Positions 16,422-26,757 of a stretch of DNA of 36,472 nt are shown here, one piece after another. Source of the stretch: an uncultured Propionivibrio sp. Lineage in GTDB: Bacteria; Pseudomonadota; Gammaproteobacteria; Burkholderiales; Rhodocyclaceae. How positions within the stretch are numbered: the first letter of the stretch is position 1; each line of letters opens with the position of its first letter. Both the position numbers and the translations under genes were made by a program. The notes under the pieces are model-generated. The model did not search any database. It worked only from the letters and a program-made list of their open reading frames with translations, and was not told the DNA's origin. The DNA lies in the NCBI GenBank assembly GCA_937923255.1, contig CALAIL010000074.1, forward strand, positions 1 through 36,472, written 5' to 3'.

Positions 16422-17075
16422 TCAAGGCCGCCAGCCGATGAAATTTTCCAGCAGCCGCAGACCGACGGCTGCACTTTTTTCCGGGTGGCACTGAATAGCA
16501 AAGATATTATCCTGCGCCGCCGCGCTGGTAAAGCGGAGGCCATGCCGGGTTTCGCCCACCGTCATCTGTAAATCAGCCGGTTCGGCGTAGTAGCTATGTA
16601 CGAAATAGAAACGCTCGCCGTCGTCAATACCGTTCCACACGGGATGCGTTCGCGTCTGGCGCACTTCGTTCCAGCCCATGTGCGGCACCTTGAGCCGCCG
16701 TTCCGTAGTACCGTCCGCATCCACGACATGTGCCGGAAAGCGCCGAACACGACCGGGCAGAATGCCCAATCCGGCGGCATCGCCTTCCTCGCTATGTGCA
16801 AACAGCATTTGTAGCCCGAGACAGATGCCGAGAAAAGGCTTGTTACGTGCCGCAGTGACGATAGCCTGGCGCAAACCGCGCGCATCGATCTCTCGCATGC
16901 AATCGGGCATCGCGCCCTGCCCAGGGAAAACGACCCGTTCAGCGGCCATGACCATTTGCGGATCAGCCGTCACGACGATCTCGCATCCGTCAGCAACCTT
17001 GAGCAGCGCCTGCTGCACCGAGCGCAGATTGCCCATGCCATAGTCGATGATGGCAATCGTCCCGCGCGCCAGCAT
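16422..17075 (-). CDS. hisH: Imidazole glycerol phosphate synthase glutamine amidotransferase HisH
   Basis: 217-aa class I glutaminase that supplies ammonia to HisF. The catalytic triad is C85 (GICLGLQ), H197 and E199 (CHPEKS). The start ATG 17075 shares one base with the hisB stop (TGATG); the frame stays open to 17264 but only by reading over hisB. IIDYGMGNLRS near the N-terminus is typical. Confidence 0.97.
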   Translation of the reverse strand: MLARGTIAIIDYGMGNLRSVQQALLKVADGCEIVVTADPQMVMAAERVVFPGQGAMPDCMREIDARGLRQAIVTAARNKPFLGICLGLQMLFAHSEEGDAAGLGILPGRVRRFPAHVVDADGTTERRLKVPHMGWNEVRQTRTHPVWNGIDDGERFYFVHSYYAEPADLQMTVGETRHGLRFTSAAAQDNIFAIQCHPEKSAAVGLRLLENFIGWRP

Positions 17076-17662
17076 CAAAGCACCCCCTTGGTCGATGGCA
17101 CCCGGCCGACCTGGCGCACATCTTCGGCAACGGCCATACGCAGGGCGCGGCCGAAGGCTTTGAACACGGTTTCCGCCTGATGATGGGCATTGTCGCCGCG
17201 CAGGTTGTCGATATGTAGTGTCATCAGCGCGTGATTGACCAGCCCCTGGAAGAATTCCCGGCACAGATCGACGTCAAACGCACCGACCCATGCACGCGCA
17301 AAGGCGACGGAGAACACCAGCCCCGGACGCCCGGACAGATCGACCACCACGCGCGAGAGCGACTCGTCGAGCGGCACGTAAGCATGCCCGTAGCGGCAGA
17401 TGCCCTGCTTGCTGCCCAGCGCCGCCGCCAGCGCCTGGCCAAAGGCGATGCCGACGTCTTCGACGGTATGGTGTGCATCAATGTGTAGATCGCCCGTCGC
17501 CTCAATGTCAAGATCGATCAGGCCATGCCGCGCCACCTGGTCGAGCATGTGGTCGAGAAACGGCACGCCGGTCGCCAGCTTTGCCTGACCGGCACCATCG
17601 AGATTCAGCCGGACCCTGACCTGCGTTTCGGAGGTATTTCTGCTCACTTCGGCTTGCCGCAT
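17075..17662 (-). CDS. hisB: Imidazoleglycerol-phosphate dehydratase HisB
   Basis: 195-aa monofunctional IGP dehydratase, without the N-terminal phosphatase domain found in enterics. The diagnostic metal-binding motifs are DAHHTVED and [21 protein letters not shown] 17662 is chosen because AAGGTG lies at proper distance and the product has the usual length; a frame reaching 17758 is less likely. It now heads the minus-strand hisBHAFIE run. The 242-base gap upstream is divergent to hisC and must contain this run's promoter if it is not read from farther upstream. Confidence 0.96.
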   Translation of the reverse strand: MRQAEVSRNTSETQVRVRLNLDGAGQAKLATGVPFLDHMLDQVARHGLIDLDIEATGDLHIDAHHTVEDVGIAFGQALAAALGSKQGICRYGHAYVPLDESLSRVVVDLSGRPGLVFSVAFARAWVGAFDVDLCREFFQGLVNHALMTLHIDNLRGDNAHHQAETVFKAFGRALRMAVAEDVRQVGRVPSTKGVL

Positions 17663-17904
17663 ACTGGCACCTTGATTCACGATCATTGAGAGGAAATGAC
17701 ATGTCGGATGATGGGCGAGCCGGAAAGGCCGGCTGCTCGGGCAGGCCGTTTCGCCCATGCATCCGCGCCCGTATCAGTTTATGGGCATCATGATACCATT
17801 GCCTCCTGTCCGCAAAGGCGTTGGCCAGGGCTTCTGGCCGGATGCGCCATGCCGTCACTGCAACAGCCACGAGCCCACGACCTATTCCGCATACCGTTGC
17901 CGCC
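17663..17904. promoter_or_regulatory. Divergent hisB/hisC intergenic region
   Basis: 242 bases between two divergent starts. It contains a perfect 6-base-pair hairpin, AGCCGG-N5-CCGGCT (17718-17734), about 55 bases upstream of hisB. I found no confident -35/-10 pair for either gene and no histidine-rich leader peptide. Divergent promoters are expected from the gene layout. Confidence 0.4.
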
Positions 17905-19026
17905 ATGAGCCAATTCTGGAGCCAGACCGTCCACCGCCTGACGCCCTATGTCCCCGGCGAACAGCCCGCGCTGCCCGGCCTCGTCAAGCTCAATACCAAC
18001 GAAAATCCTTATCCGCCCTCACCTGCCGTTCTGGCGGCGCTGCACGAGGCACTGGGTGAAAACGCCGCCGCACTGCGCCTGTATCCTGACCCGGACGCGA
18101 CGCTGCTCAAGGCAACGATCGCCGAGCAGTTTCCGGCAAGCGGCATCACCCCCGCACAGGTCTTCGTCGGCAATGGCTCGGACGAAGTGCTGGCGCACGT
18201 TTTCATGGCGCTACTCCAGCACGACCGGCCACTGCTCACACCGGACATCGGCTACAGCTTCTATCCCGCCTATTGCCAGCTGTACGGGATCGATTGCGTT
18301 CGTATACCGCTCGATGACGAGTTCACCGTTCGCATCAACGATTACCTGCACCCCCAGTGCGGATGCGGCGCCATCATTCTCGCCAACCCGAACGCGCCGA
18401 CAGGCCGTCTGTTGCCGCAATCCGACATCGAGCGCCTGGCACGCGCACATCCCGACATCCCCGTCGTCATCGACGAAGCCTATATCGACTTCAGCGGCGA
18501 AACGATTGCGGAAATTCCCACCGCCGTACCGCTCATCAAGCACCTGCCGAACCTGCTAATTATCCGCACGCTGTCCAAATCCTATTCCCTCGCCGGTCTG
18601 CGCATCGGTTACGCCATCGGCCAGGCGCCGCTCATTGAGGCGCTTGATCGCGTCAAGAACAGTTTCAACTCCTACCCGCTCGACCGCCTCGCCATCGCCG
18701 GCGGCACCGCCGCCTTGCGCGACCGCGCCCATTTCGACATGACGCGACGCGCCGTCATGCAAAGCCGGGAATGGTTAATCGGCGCCTTGCGCGGGCTGGA
18801 CTTTGAAGTCTTGCCATCGGCGACCAATTTCATTTTCGCCCGCCATCCACGGCACGATGCCGCACATATCGCCGCCAGTCTGCGGGCACGCCATATTCTT
18901 GTCCGCCATTTTAAACAGCCGCGCATCGAGCAGTATTTGCGCATCAGCATCGGCACGGACGCGCAGTGCCGTGCGCTGGCCGACGCCTTATCGGCCATTG
19001 TGAACGCCTCCGGCGGCGGGCAATGA
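17905..19026 (+). CDS. hisC: Histidinol-phosphate aminotransferase HisC
   Basis: 373-aa PLP aminotransferase that converts imidazole-acetol phosphate to histidinol phosphate. Motifs: [13 protein letters not shown] (about residues 32-44), the PLP-binding PNAPTG, DEAYIDF, and the Schiff-base lysine K225 in [21 protein letters not shown] 17905 gives the standard N-terminus; the open frame to 17821 looks non-coding. It is on the + strand while every other his gene here is on the minus strand, so it cannot share their transcript. A second HisC paralogue elsewhere is possible. Confidence 0.96.
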   Translation: MSQFWSQTVHRLTPYVPGEQPALPGLVKLNTNENPYPPSPAVLAALHEALGENAAALRLYPDPDATLLKATIAEQFPASGITPAQVFVGNGSDEVLAHVFMALLQHDRPLLTPDIGYSFYPAYCQLYGIDCVRIPLDDEFTVRINDYLHPQCGCGAIILANPNAPTGRLLPQSDIERLARAHPDIPVVIDEAYIDFSGETIAEIPTAVPLIKHLPNLLIIRTLSKSYSLAGLRIGYAIGQAPLIEALDRVKNSFNSYPLDRLAIAGGTAALRDRAHFDMTRRAVMQSREWLIGALRGLDFEVLPSATNFIFARHPRHDAAHIAASLRARHILVRHFKQPRIEQYLRISIGTDAQCRALADALSAIVNASGGGQ

Positions 19027-19106
19027 TTCACGCCGCCCGGCTCTACACAATGGGTACAAACCACGCGCCAACACTCTAAACGCCAAGAAAGGAAAGAGAG
19101 GAAACC

Positions 19107-19793
19107 ATGAACGAAGCCATCAAATACGTCGACGAAGCCATCCGCTCGCGCCACTCCATGCGCCGCTTCCTGCCTACGCCGGTGCCCAAGGCGACAGTGC
19201 GCGAACTGCTCGAATTGGCGGCCTGCGCGCCTTCCGGCACCAACGTTCAGCCCTGGCGGGTCTATGCGCTGAGCGGTGAAGCAAAAAATGCGCTTTCCGC
19301 CGCGATCATGGCCAAGCACGCCGCCGGCGAAACGGACGGCGGACGCGAACTTGACTATTACCCGAAAGAATGGGTTGAACCCTGGCTGTCGCGCCGCCGC
19401 AAGTGCGGCCTCGGCCTTTACAGCCTGCTGGGCATCCAGAAAGGCGATACGGTGCGGATGAAGGAGCAGGCTGGCCGTAACTACATTTTCTTCGACGCGC
19501 CGGTCGGCCTGATTTTCACGCTCGACAACCGCCTCGGCAAAGGCATGCTCGTCGATTGCGGCATGTTCCTGGGCAACCTGATGATCGCAGCGCGTGCACG
19601 CGGCCTTGACACCTGCCCGCAAGCCTTCTTTGCCGACTATCACAAGACGATTCGCGCCCATCTCGGCATCCCGGACAATGAAATCGTCTATTGCGGCATG
19701 GCGCTCGGTTACGCCGATCCCAACGCGCCGGAAAACACGCTGAGAACCGAGCGCGAAGCCGTCGAAGTATTTACCGACTTCCGCGGCTTCTAG
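19107..19793 (+). CDS. Nitroreductase-family FMN oxidoreductase
   Basis: 228-aa enzyme of the NfsB/PnbA-like nitroreductase superfamily, using FMN and NAD(P)H. The N-terminal FMN-phosphate motif is RSRHSMRRFLPTPVP (about residues 13-27), then AACAPSGTNVQPWRVYAL and the C-terminal GMALGYADPNAPENTLRTER that closes the fold. A purine-rich ribosome-binding stretch (AAAGGAAAGAGAGGAAA) precedes the ATG. It lies 80 bases downstream of hisC on the same strand. The physiological substrate may be a quinone, nitroaromatic or enone; the sequence does not decide. Confidence 0.92.
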   Translation: MNEAIKYVDEAIRSRHSMRRFLPTPVPKATVRELLELAACAPSGTNVQPWRVYALSGEAKNALSAAIMAKHAAGETDGGRELDYYPKEWVEPWLSRRRKCGLGLYSLLGIQKGDTVRMKEQAGRNYIFFDAPVGLIFTLDNRLGKGMLVDCGMFLGNLMIAARARGLDTCPQAFFADYHKTIRAHLGIPDNEIVYCGMALGYADPNAPENTLRTEREAVEVFTDFRGF

Positions 19794-19797
19794 CGCC

Positions 19798-19849
19798 CCC
19801 GCGTTTCAATCCGGGCATCTCGCTAATAGCCGGGGTTTTAGCCCGGATT
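19798..19849 (+). repeat. CCCGCGT-GGGCATCTC repeat with 9-base-pair inverted repeat
   Basis: CCCGCGT (19798-19804), 8 bases, then GGGCATCTC (19813-19821): same signature as the arms of the element at 7944-8078. A perfect inverted repeat AATCCGGGC (19808-19816) / GCCCGGATT (19841-19849) follows, able to fold with an inner CCGGG/CCCGG stem. It sits immediately after the nitroreductase stop. Confidence 0.6.
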
Positions 19850-19866
19850 CATCGGCGGCATTTTTA

Positions 19867-19892
19867 GGGAGGCGAAAGCCTCCCATTTTTTA
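19867..19892. terminator. Bidirectional intrinsic terminator between nitroreductase and hemG
   Basis: Perfect stem GGGAGGC (19867-19873), GAAA tetraloop, GCCTCCC (19878-19884), followed by ATTTTTTATT on the + strand. On the minus strand the same stem is followed by TAAAAATG. It lies between two convergent genes and can end both transcripts. Confidence 0.92.
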
Positions 19893-19893
19893 T

Positions 19894-20427
19894 TTACAGC
19901 GCACACAGCTTGCGCGCAAAGGCATCCACCCGCGCCCAGTCGGTAAATTCAAAAACGCCGGACGGGTCGGTCGGCCCGCCTGTCAGCCGCATGATGAAGC
20001 GGATGATCTGCCGGTCAAAAAACCCATAGCGCGGATAATCGAGCTTGCCAGCGAACACATCGACAAGAGGCGGTCGCCACGGCGTTCTCTGAAAAAATCT
20101 CTGTACGTAAGGATTCGTCTCGGGCCGGCTTCTTTCCGGTTTGCGCGCCACGGTATTGACTGAAAAGAACGCACTCGGCATGTGTGTCAGCACATCGAGA
20201 TGCGCACGCACAAAAGCGAAAACATCCGGATGGTGATGCCCGTAACGGATGCGCGCAGCGATGACGATCTTGTCGAACGCTGGCCAGTCCGGCGCTGCAT
20301 CGCGGGTGATGGGCATTAGAACGGCCTCCTGCCCGGCCGCTTCGATGCGTGCCTGTAAATACCGGCAAATGCGCAGCGTATGTCCATCTGTCGTCGAATA
20401 CAGAATCAGAATGGACGCCGTTTTCAT
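19894..20427 (-). CDS. hemG: Menaquinone-dependent protoporphyrinogen IX oxidase HemG
   Basis: 177-aa flavodoxin-fold enzyme that oxidises protoporphyrinogen IX to protoporphyrin IX and passes electrons to the respiratory chain. The match to enterobacterial HemG is clear throughout: LILYSTTDGHTLRI at the N-terminus (FMN phosphate loop), VIAARIRYGHHHPDVFAFV, PSAFFSVNTVARKPE, QRTPWRPP, YPRYGFFDRQIIRFIMRLTGG and a final FTDWARVDAFAR. ATG 20427 begins MKTASILILYSTTDG; longer starts add non-conserved residues. It is on the minus strand 111 bases downstream of hisD. HemG is less usual than HemJ in betaproteobacteria, hinting at transfer. Confidence 0.93.
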   Translation of the reverse strand: MKTASILILYSTTDGHTLRICRYLQARIEAAGQEAVLMPITRDAAPDWPAFDKIVIAARIRYGHHHPDVFAFVRAHLDVLTHMPSAFFSVNTVARKPERSRPETNPYVQRFFQRTPWRPPLVDVFAGKLDYPRYGFFDRQIIRFIMRLTGGPTDPSGVFEFTDWARVDAFARKLCAL

Positions 20428-20538
20428 AGATTCGCTCGACATCGGCCTCATGCCTGCCGGTGCGCGAATAAACGCACGACCTGAGATGCGATCCGCAGCA
20501 CCGGATGTATCCGCACTCGATAAAAAATCACCATTTAT

Positions 20539-21861
20539 TCAGCCTTTGACGCGGTAACGCGCCGAAGCGGCATGCGCCGCCAGCCCCTCGCCATCGGCCA
20601 ATGTTGCGGCTACCGCGCCCAGCATCCGGGCGGCGGCGGGTGAAACGCGGATCAGGCTGCTGCGCTTCTGGAAGTCATATACGCCGAGCGGCGAGGAAAA
20701 GCGTGCGCTGCCCGAGGTCGGCAAGACATGGTTCGGGCCGGCGCAGTAATCGCCGAGCGCCTCACAGGCGTAAGCGCCAATGAAGATTGCACCGGCATGG
20801 CGAATCTTGCCAACCCAGGCATCGGCATCAGCCAGCGCCAGTTCGAGATGTTCGGGCGCAATGCGGTTGACCAGCTCACAAGCCTCCTCCAGGTCGCGCA
20901 CAGCAATCAATGCGCCGCGATTTTCCAGCGCGGCGCGAATCGTCTCACGGCGCGGCATGGCGGGCAGCAGCCGTTCGATCGACGCTGCCACGCGGTCGAG
21001 GTAGCCAAGATCCGGACACAGCAACATCGCCTGCGCCAGCTCATCGTGCTCAGCCTGCGAAAAGAGATCCATGGCGATCCAGTCCGGATCGGTCTGCCCA
21101 TCGCAGACAATCAGAATTTCCGATGGCCCCGCCACCATATCGATGCCCACCCTTCCGAAAACGCGGCGCTTGGCGGCAGCGACATAGGCATTGCCAGGGC
21201 CGACGATCTTATCGACGCGCGGGACGGTTTCCGTGCCGTAAGCCAATGCGCCGATCGCCTGGGCGCCGCCGATCGTAAACATGCGGTCGACGCCCGCCAG
21301 CGCGGCAGCGGCCAGCACCAGCGGGTTACGCTCACCGCCCGGTGTCGGCACAACCATAATGAGTTCACCGACGCCCGCCACTTTGGCTGGAATCGCATTC
21401 ATCAGCACCGAAGAGGGATAGGCCGCCTTCCCGCCCGGCACATACAGCCCCACACGGTCGAGCGGCGTTACTTTCTGGCCAAGAAAAACAGCACCATCCT
21501 TTTCTGTCCGCCCCGGTTCTTCATACTGCCAGCTTTGCAACGGCTGGTGCTCATGGTATTCGCGCACGCGCCGCGCCGCCGTTTCCAGCGCAGTGCGCTG
21601 ATCACCGGGCAGCGCCACCAGCGCCTGCATCCACGTGGCACGCGGCAATTCCAGCTCGGCCAGCGCAGTGGCACTCAGGCGGTCGAAGTTCCGTGTGTAA
21701 TGGAGCACGGCGGTGTCACCGCGCGTCCGCACATCGTCCAGAATAGCGGCAACCGTCTGCTCGACGGCACTGTTCTGCGCATTCTCGAAAGCAAGCAGCG
21801 CATCAAGGCGCGCGGAAAAATCGGCATCGGACGTAGACAAGCGTTTGAGTGCGGGCATCAT
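20539..21861 (-). CDS. hisD: Histidinol dehydrogenase HisD
   Basis: 440-aa zinc enzyme performing the last two oxidations to histidine. Typical segments: [63 protein letters not shown] with the catalytic Glu/His, and [26 protein letters not shown] near the C-terminus. The start ATG 21861 overlaps the hisG stop (ATGA), so the two are coupled. In the usual betaproteobacterial order hisC would follow; here hemG does. Confidence 0.98.
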   Translation of the reverse strand: MMPALKRLSTSDADFSARLDALLAFENAQNSAVEQTVAAILDDVRTRGDTAVLHYTRNFDRLSATALAELELPRATWMQALVALPGDQRTALETAARRVREYHEHQPLQSWQYEEPGRTEKDGAVFLGQKVTPLDRVGLYVPGGKAAYPSSVLMNAIPAKVAGVGELIMVVPTPGGERNPLVLAAAALAGVDRMFTIGGAQAIGALAYGTETVPRVDKIVGPGNAYVAAAKRRVFGRVGIDMVAGPSEILIVCDGQTDPDWIAMDLFSQAEHDELAQAMLLCPDLGYLDRVAASIERLLPAMPRRETIRAALENRGALIAVRDLEEACELVNRIAPEHLELALADADAWVGKIRHAGAIFIGAYACEALGDYCAGPNHVLPTSGSARFSSPLGVYDFQKRSSLIRVSPAAARMLGAVAATLADGEGLAAHAASARYRVKG

Positions 21862-22502
21862 GCGTTGACCACCTGGGCAATGGCGTCGAGAATCGGGGCG
21901 ATCCTGGCGCGTTTGAGCTTGAGCGCGGACTGATTGACGATCAGGCGCGAGGAAATATCGGCGACGGATTCAACAGCAACGAGGTTGTTCGCCTTCAGTG
22001 TGCTACCGGTCGAGACCAGATCGACAATGGCATCGGCCAATCCCGCCAGTGGCGCCAGTTCCATCGAACCATACAATTTGATCAGGTCGACATGCACCCC
22101 CTTGGCGGCAAAATGCTCACGGGCAATCCTGATGTACTTGGTTGCCACGCGCAGGCGTGCACCCTGATGCACGGCGTTGGCGTAATCAAAGCCGGCGGGA
22201 ACGGCAACCATCATCCGGCATTTGGCGATTTTCAGGTCGATCGGCTGATACAGGCCATCACCGCCATGTTCGATCAGCACGTCCTTGCCGGCAACGCCCA
22301 GATCCGCGGCGCCGTACTGCACGTAGGTCGGCGCGTCGGTAGCGCGCACGATGACGACGCGCACATCCGGACGGTTGGTCGGAATGATCAGCTTGCGCGA
22401 GGTTTCCGGATTTTCCAGCGGTTCGATGCCCGCCGTCGCCAGCAGCGGCAGCGTCTCTTCGAAAATGCGCCCTTTTGACAGGGCAATCGTGATGCCATCC
22501 AC
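21858..22502 (-). CDS. hisG: ATP phosphoribosyltransferase HisG, short form
   Basis: 214-aa catalytic subunit of the first, committed step of histidine synthesis (ATP + PRPP). GTG at 22502 is chosen because AAGGAA lies at the right distance and the product then starts [21 protein letters not shown], as in the family; a frame open to 22586 has no conserved N-terminus. The PRPP motif [14 protein letters not shown] lies around residue 175. There is no C-terminal regulatory ACT-like domain, so this is the short HisG_S, which needs the HisRS-like regulator HisZ. hisZ is not in this window. Confidence 0.95.
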   Translation of the reverse strand: MDGITIALSKGRIFEETLPLLATAGIEPLENPETSRKLIIPTNRPDVRVVIVRATDAPTYVQYGAADLGVAGKDVLIEHGGDGLYQPIDLKIAKCRMMVAVPAGFDYANAVHQGARLRVATKYIRIAREHFAAKGVHVDLIKLYGSMELAPLAGLADAIVDLVSTGSTLKANNLVAVESVADISSRLIVNQSALKLKRARIAPILDAIAQVVNA

Positions 22503-22564
22503 GGCATGGTTCCTTTCTGTCTGCGATCTTTCTGCGGCTCGCTTTTCGAGCCGACGGAAAAATT

Positions 22565-24053
<1,489 letters not shown>

Positions 24054-24057
24054 CGGA

Positions 24058-24810
24058 TCAATACCTCAATTTATAGCCGCTGCGCAGCAGCGCATAGGCG
24101 CCCGCGGATACGATGGCAAAACACACGGCGGCGACCGCCAGGTCCTTTTCCGGCGCCACATCGGAAACACCGAAGAAACCGTAGCGGAAACCATCGATCA
24201 TGTAAAACACCGGGTTGAAGTGCGACACCCGCTGCCAAAAGGCGGGCAGCGAATGCAACGAGTAAAAGACGCCGGAAAGCATGGTCAACGGCATGATGAG
24301 AAAATTCTGGAATCCTGCCAGCTGGTCGAATTTATCCGCCCATATACCGGCAATGATACCCAGCGAAGCCATCACACCACAGCCGAGAACGGCAAACACG
24401 ACGATCCAGAGCGGCGCGGCAAAGGTATGGGGGGCAAAAAACCAGGTCGTCGCCAGCACCCCCGCCCCCACCATCAGGCCGCGCAGCATCGCCGCCGCCA
24501 GATATGCAAAATAAAATTCGGCGTGCGAGATCGGCGAGAGCAGGATAAAAACGATGCTGCCCATTACCTTGGACTGAATCAGGCTCGACGAACTATTGGC
24601 AAAAGCATTCTGCAAAGCCGACATCATGATCAGGCCGGGAATCAGGAAGGCCGCGTAGCGCACGCCGTTGATTTCGACCCGCGCATCGAGTATGTGCGAG
24701 AAAATTGTCAGATACAGCAGCGCGCTCAAGATTGGCGCGCCGACGGTCTGAAAACCGACTTTCCAGAAGCGCAAAATCTCCTTGCGCAGCAGCATACGCA
24801 GCCCGGTCAT
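24058..24810 (-). CDS. ABC-2 type transporter permease (YadH-like)
   Basis: 250-aa integral membrane permease with about six hydrophobic segments. ABC-2 family features include ALLYLTIFSHIL, AFLIPGLIMMSALQNAF, MGSIVFILLSPI and the conserved FNPVFYMIDGFRYGFFG near the C-terminus. ATG 24810 overlaps the ATPase stop (ATGA); the longer frame to 24909 lies within the ATPase gene. It pairs with the ATPase upstream to form an exporter of unknown cargo, normally found next to mla genes. Confidence 0.93.
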   Translation of the reverse strand: MTGLRMLLRKEILRFWKVGFQTVGAPILSALLYLTIFSHILDARVEINGVRYAAFLIPGLIMMSALQNAFANSSSSLIQSKVMGSIVFILLSPISHAEFYFAYLAAAMLRGLMVGAGVLATTWFFAPHTFAAPLWIVVFAVLGCGVMASLGIIAGIWADKFDQLAGFQNFLIMPLTMLSGVFYSLHSLPAFWQRVSHFNPVFYMIDGFRYGFFGVSDVAPEKDLAVAAVCFAIVSAGAYALLRSGYKLRY

Positions 24811-25733
24811 GGCACGGTTTCCGGCAGATGCGGCGCATCTTCGTGCATGAGGCCGATGAACACGTCCTCCAGATCGGTCTGCGTCAATTGCATATCTTCG
24901 ATTCGACACCCTGCCGTACGCAGGCCAGACAGTATCGGTTCAAGCTCATCGATGCCTGTCAGCCGCATCGACCAGAGACCATCATTGAGCACGGCTCGTC
25001 CGGCCAGTGCTTCTGGCAGGCGCCCGCCCTCCTCCAAACGGAAACTCAAGGTGCGGCCGGCAAAACGCGCCAACAGGTTGCGCGTGCTGTCGAGCGCAAC
25101 GATACGCCCCTGTTTGAGCATGGCGATACGCGAACACAAGGTTTGCGCTTCTTCCAGATAATGCGTCGTCAGGACAACGGTATGGCCTTCACGATTAAGA
25201 CGCCGAATGAAACGCCAGAGTGTCTGGCGCAATTCGACGTCGACACCGGCTGTCGGCTCATCGAGGATGATAACTGGCGGGCGATGCACAAGCGCCTGCG
25301 CCACCAGCACCCGCCGCTTCATACCCCCCGAAAGACGGCGCATATTGGTATCGGCCTTGTCCGTCAAATCGAGCTGGGTCAGGATTTCGTCGATCCAGTC
25401 GTCGTTGCTCACAATGCCGTAATACCCGGACTGGAAACGCAAGGTTTCACGCACGGTGAAGAAGGGATCAAAAACGAGTTCCTGCGGCACGACGCCCAGA
25501 CAGCGCCGCGTCGCGCGGTAATCGGCCTGTACATCGCGGCCGAGCACCGTCAGTTGGCCGGACGTTGGCCGCGCCAATCCGGCTAGACAGGAAATCAGGG
25601 TCGTTTTGCCTGCGCCATTCGGGCCAAGCAGGCCAAAAAATTCACCTTCGGCGATATCCAGAGAAACGCCGTCGAGCGCACGCAGGCCGGGGAAATCCTT
25701 GACAACGTGCTGAACGGAAACGGCAATGCCCAC
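24807..25733 (-). CDS. ABC-2 type transporter ATP-binding protein (YadG-like)
   Basis: 308-aa ATPase. Walker A GPNGAGKTT at residues 37-45, signature LSGGMKRR near 135, Walker B VIILDEPTAGVD, and switch region TTHYLEEAQ. The C-terminal 90 residues are a variable domain ending ETVP. The start is GTG at 25733. Preceded by mlaB (26-base gap) and followed by its permease with 4-base overlap. Cargo unknown; the conserved position beside mla genes suggests envelope maintenance. Confidence 0.94.
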   Translation of the reverse strand: MGIAVSVQHVVKDFPGLRALDGVSLDIAEGEFFGLLGPNGAGKTTLISCLAGLARPTSGQLTVLGRDVQADYRATRRCLGVVPQELVFDPFFTVRETLRFQSGYYGIVSNDDWIDEILTQLDLTDKADTNMRRLSGGMKRRVLVAQALVHRPPVIILDEPTAGVDVELRQTLWRFIRRLNREGHTVVLTTHYLEEAQTLCSRIAMLKQGRIVALDSTRNLLARFAGRTLSFRLEEGGRLPEALAGRAVLNDGLWSMRLTGIDELEPILSGLRTAGCRIEDMQLTQTDLEDVFIGLMHEDAPHLPETVP

Positions 25734-25759
25734 AGAAAAAGCCAGAAATAGCGCAGTGC

Positions 25760-26053
25760 TCAGCCAAGCGGCAGCATATCGTCAACGCCATACAGTCTGG
25801 CCTGACTGACCATTCCGGCCGGCAGATGAGCAAAACGCAGGTCGATACCCAGCGATCGGGCCGTACGTAACCAGGCGAAAGCGACCGCCAGCGCCGAAGC
25901 GTCGGTTTCCTCAACCGCAGCCAGATCGACGACAAAGCGGCGCGGCGCATCTTTCTGGCGCAAAAAACCGCGCCCTGCAGCAAGCAGGGCGGTGGCATGA
26001 GTGTTGAGCATGGCGCCGCGCAAGCGCACACCATTTTCGTCGCGTTCGATCAT
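25760..26053 (-). CDS. mlaB: STAS-domain protein MlaB
   Basis: 97-aa cytoplasmic STAS protein that binds the ATPase MlaF and stabilises the MlaFEDB complex. Sequence is short and variable, but VVDLAAVEETDASALAVAFAWLRTARS (residues 41-67) fits the STAS pattern with the conserved D-S/T near the helix start. ATG 26053 overlaps the mlaC stop. Context supports the identification more than sequence does. Confidence 0.85.
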   Translation of the reverse strand: MIERDENGVRLRGAMLNTHATALLAAGRGFLRQKDAPRRFVVDLAAVEETDASALAVAFAWLRTARSLGIDLRFAHLPAGMVSQARLYGVDDMLPLG

Positions 26054-26685
26054 TGCTTGTTCGGGTTGTTCTGCTGATTTTTGTCGACCAGCATTTTGAT
26101 CAGCCCATCAATGCCGTTGGCACTCACTTCCTGATTAAACGTGCTGCGATAGTTGCTGACCAGGCTGACGCCAGCGACAACGACATCGTAGACTTTCCAG
26201 CCCTCGTTCTGTTTTTCGACCGAGTACTGGAGCTGGATCGGTTTGTTACCCGGTTGAAGAATCTCACTTTTGACGACGACTTCCGTATCCCCCGCCTGCA
26301 TACGCGTCGGCCGGTAACGTACGGTCTGGTTACGGTAGCCGGTCAGCGCATTTGAATAGGTGCGCACCAGCAGCGTCTTGAATTCTTCGGTCAGGCGTTT
26401 TTTCTGTTCCGCATTGGCCTTGTTCCAGTCGCGCCCCACCGCCAGCGAAGTCATACGCTGAAAGTTGAAATGCGGCAGAACCTTGGTTTCGACCAGATTG
26501 ATCGCTTTCTGCGTATTACCGCTCTGGATATCCTTATCCTGGCGCACGATGCTCAACACCTCTTCCGTCACGCTTTTGATCATAGCGTCAGGTGAATCTT
26601 CCTGCGCAAAAGCGGACGGCGCGATCATCAGCAGGCTAAAAAACAAGGCCCACAAAACATTAAGAAGATTGAATATTTTCTTCAT
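26050..26685 (-). CDS. mlaC: Periplasmic phospholipid-shuttle protein MlaC
   Basis: 211-aa periplasmic carrier that moves phospholipids between MlaA in the outer membrane and MlaD in the inner membrane. The signal peptide is clear (MKKIFNLLNVLWALFFSLLMIAPSAFA, cleavage near 27). MlaC-type segments: KVLPHFNFQRMTSLAVGRDW, EEFKTLLVRTYSNAL, and GWKVYDVVVAGVSLVSNYRSTF. Gln/Asn-rich C-terminus. Confidence 0.95.
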   Translation of the reverse strand: MKKIFNLLNVLWALFFSLLMIAPSAFAQEDSPDAMIKSVTEEVLSIVRQDKDIQSGNTQKAINLVETKVLPHFNFQRMTSLAVGRDWNKANAEQKKRLTEEFKTLLVRTYSNALTGYRNQTVRYRPTRMQAGDTEVVVKSEILQPGNKPIQLQYSVEKQNEGWKVYDVVVAGVSLVSNYRSTFNQEVSANGIDGLIKMLVDKNQQNNPNKQ

Positions 26686-26757
26686 AGGTTTTCCTTACTC
26701 TCTTTCCAAAGCTTTCTAATTTGAACTTAAACGTTCCAGGAAATCTCCCCGGAAGTC

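Noticed and set aside
20728..21933. 401-codon open frame on the + strand
   Set aside because: Antisense to hisD; no conserved motif and the hisD reading is unambiguous.
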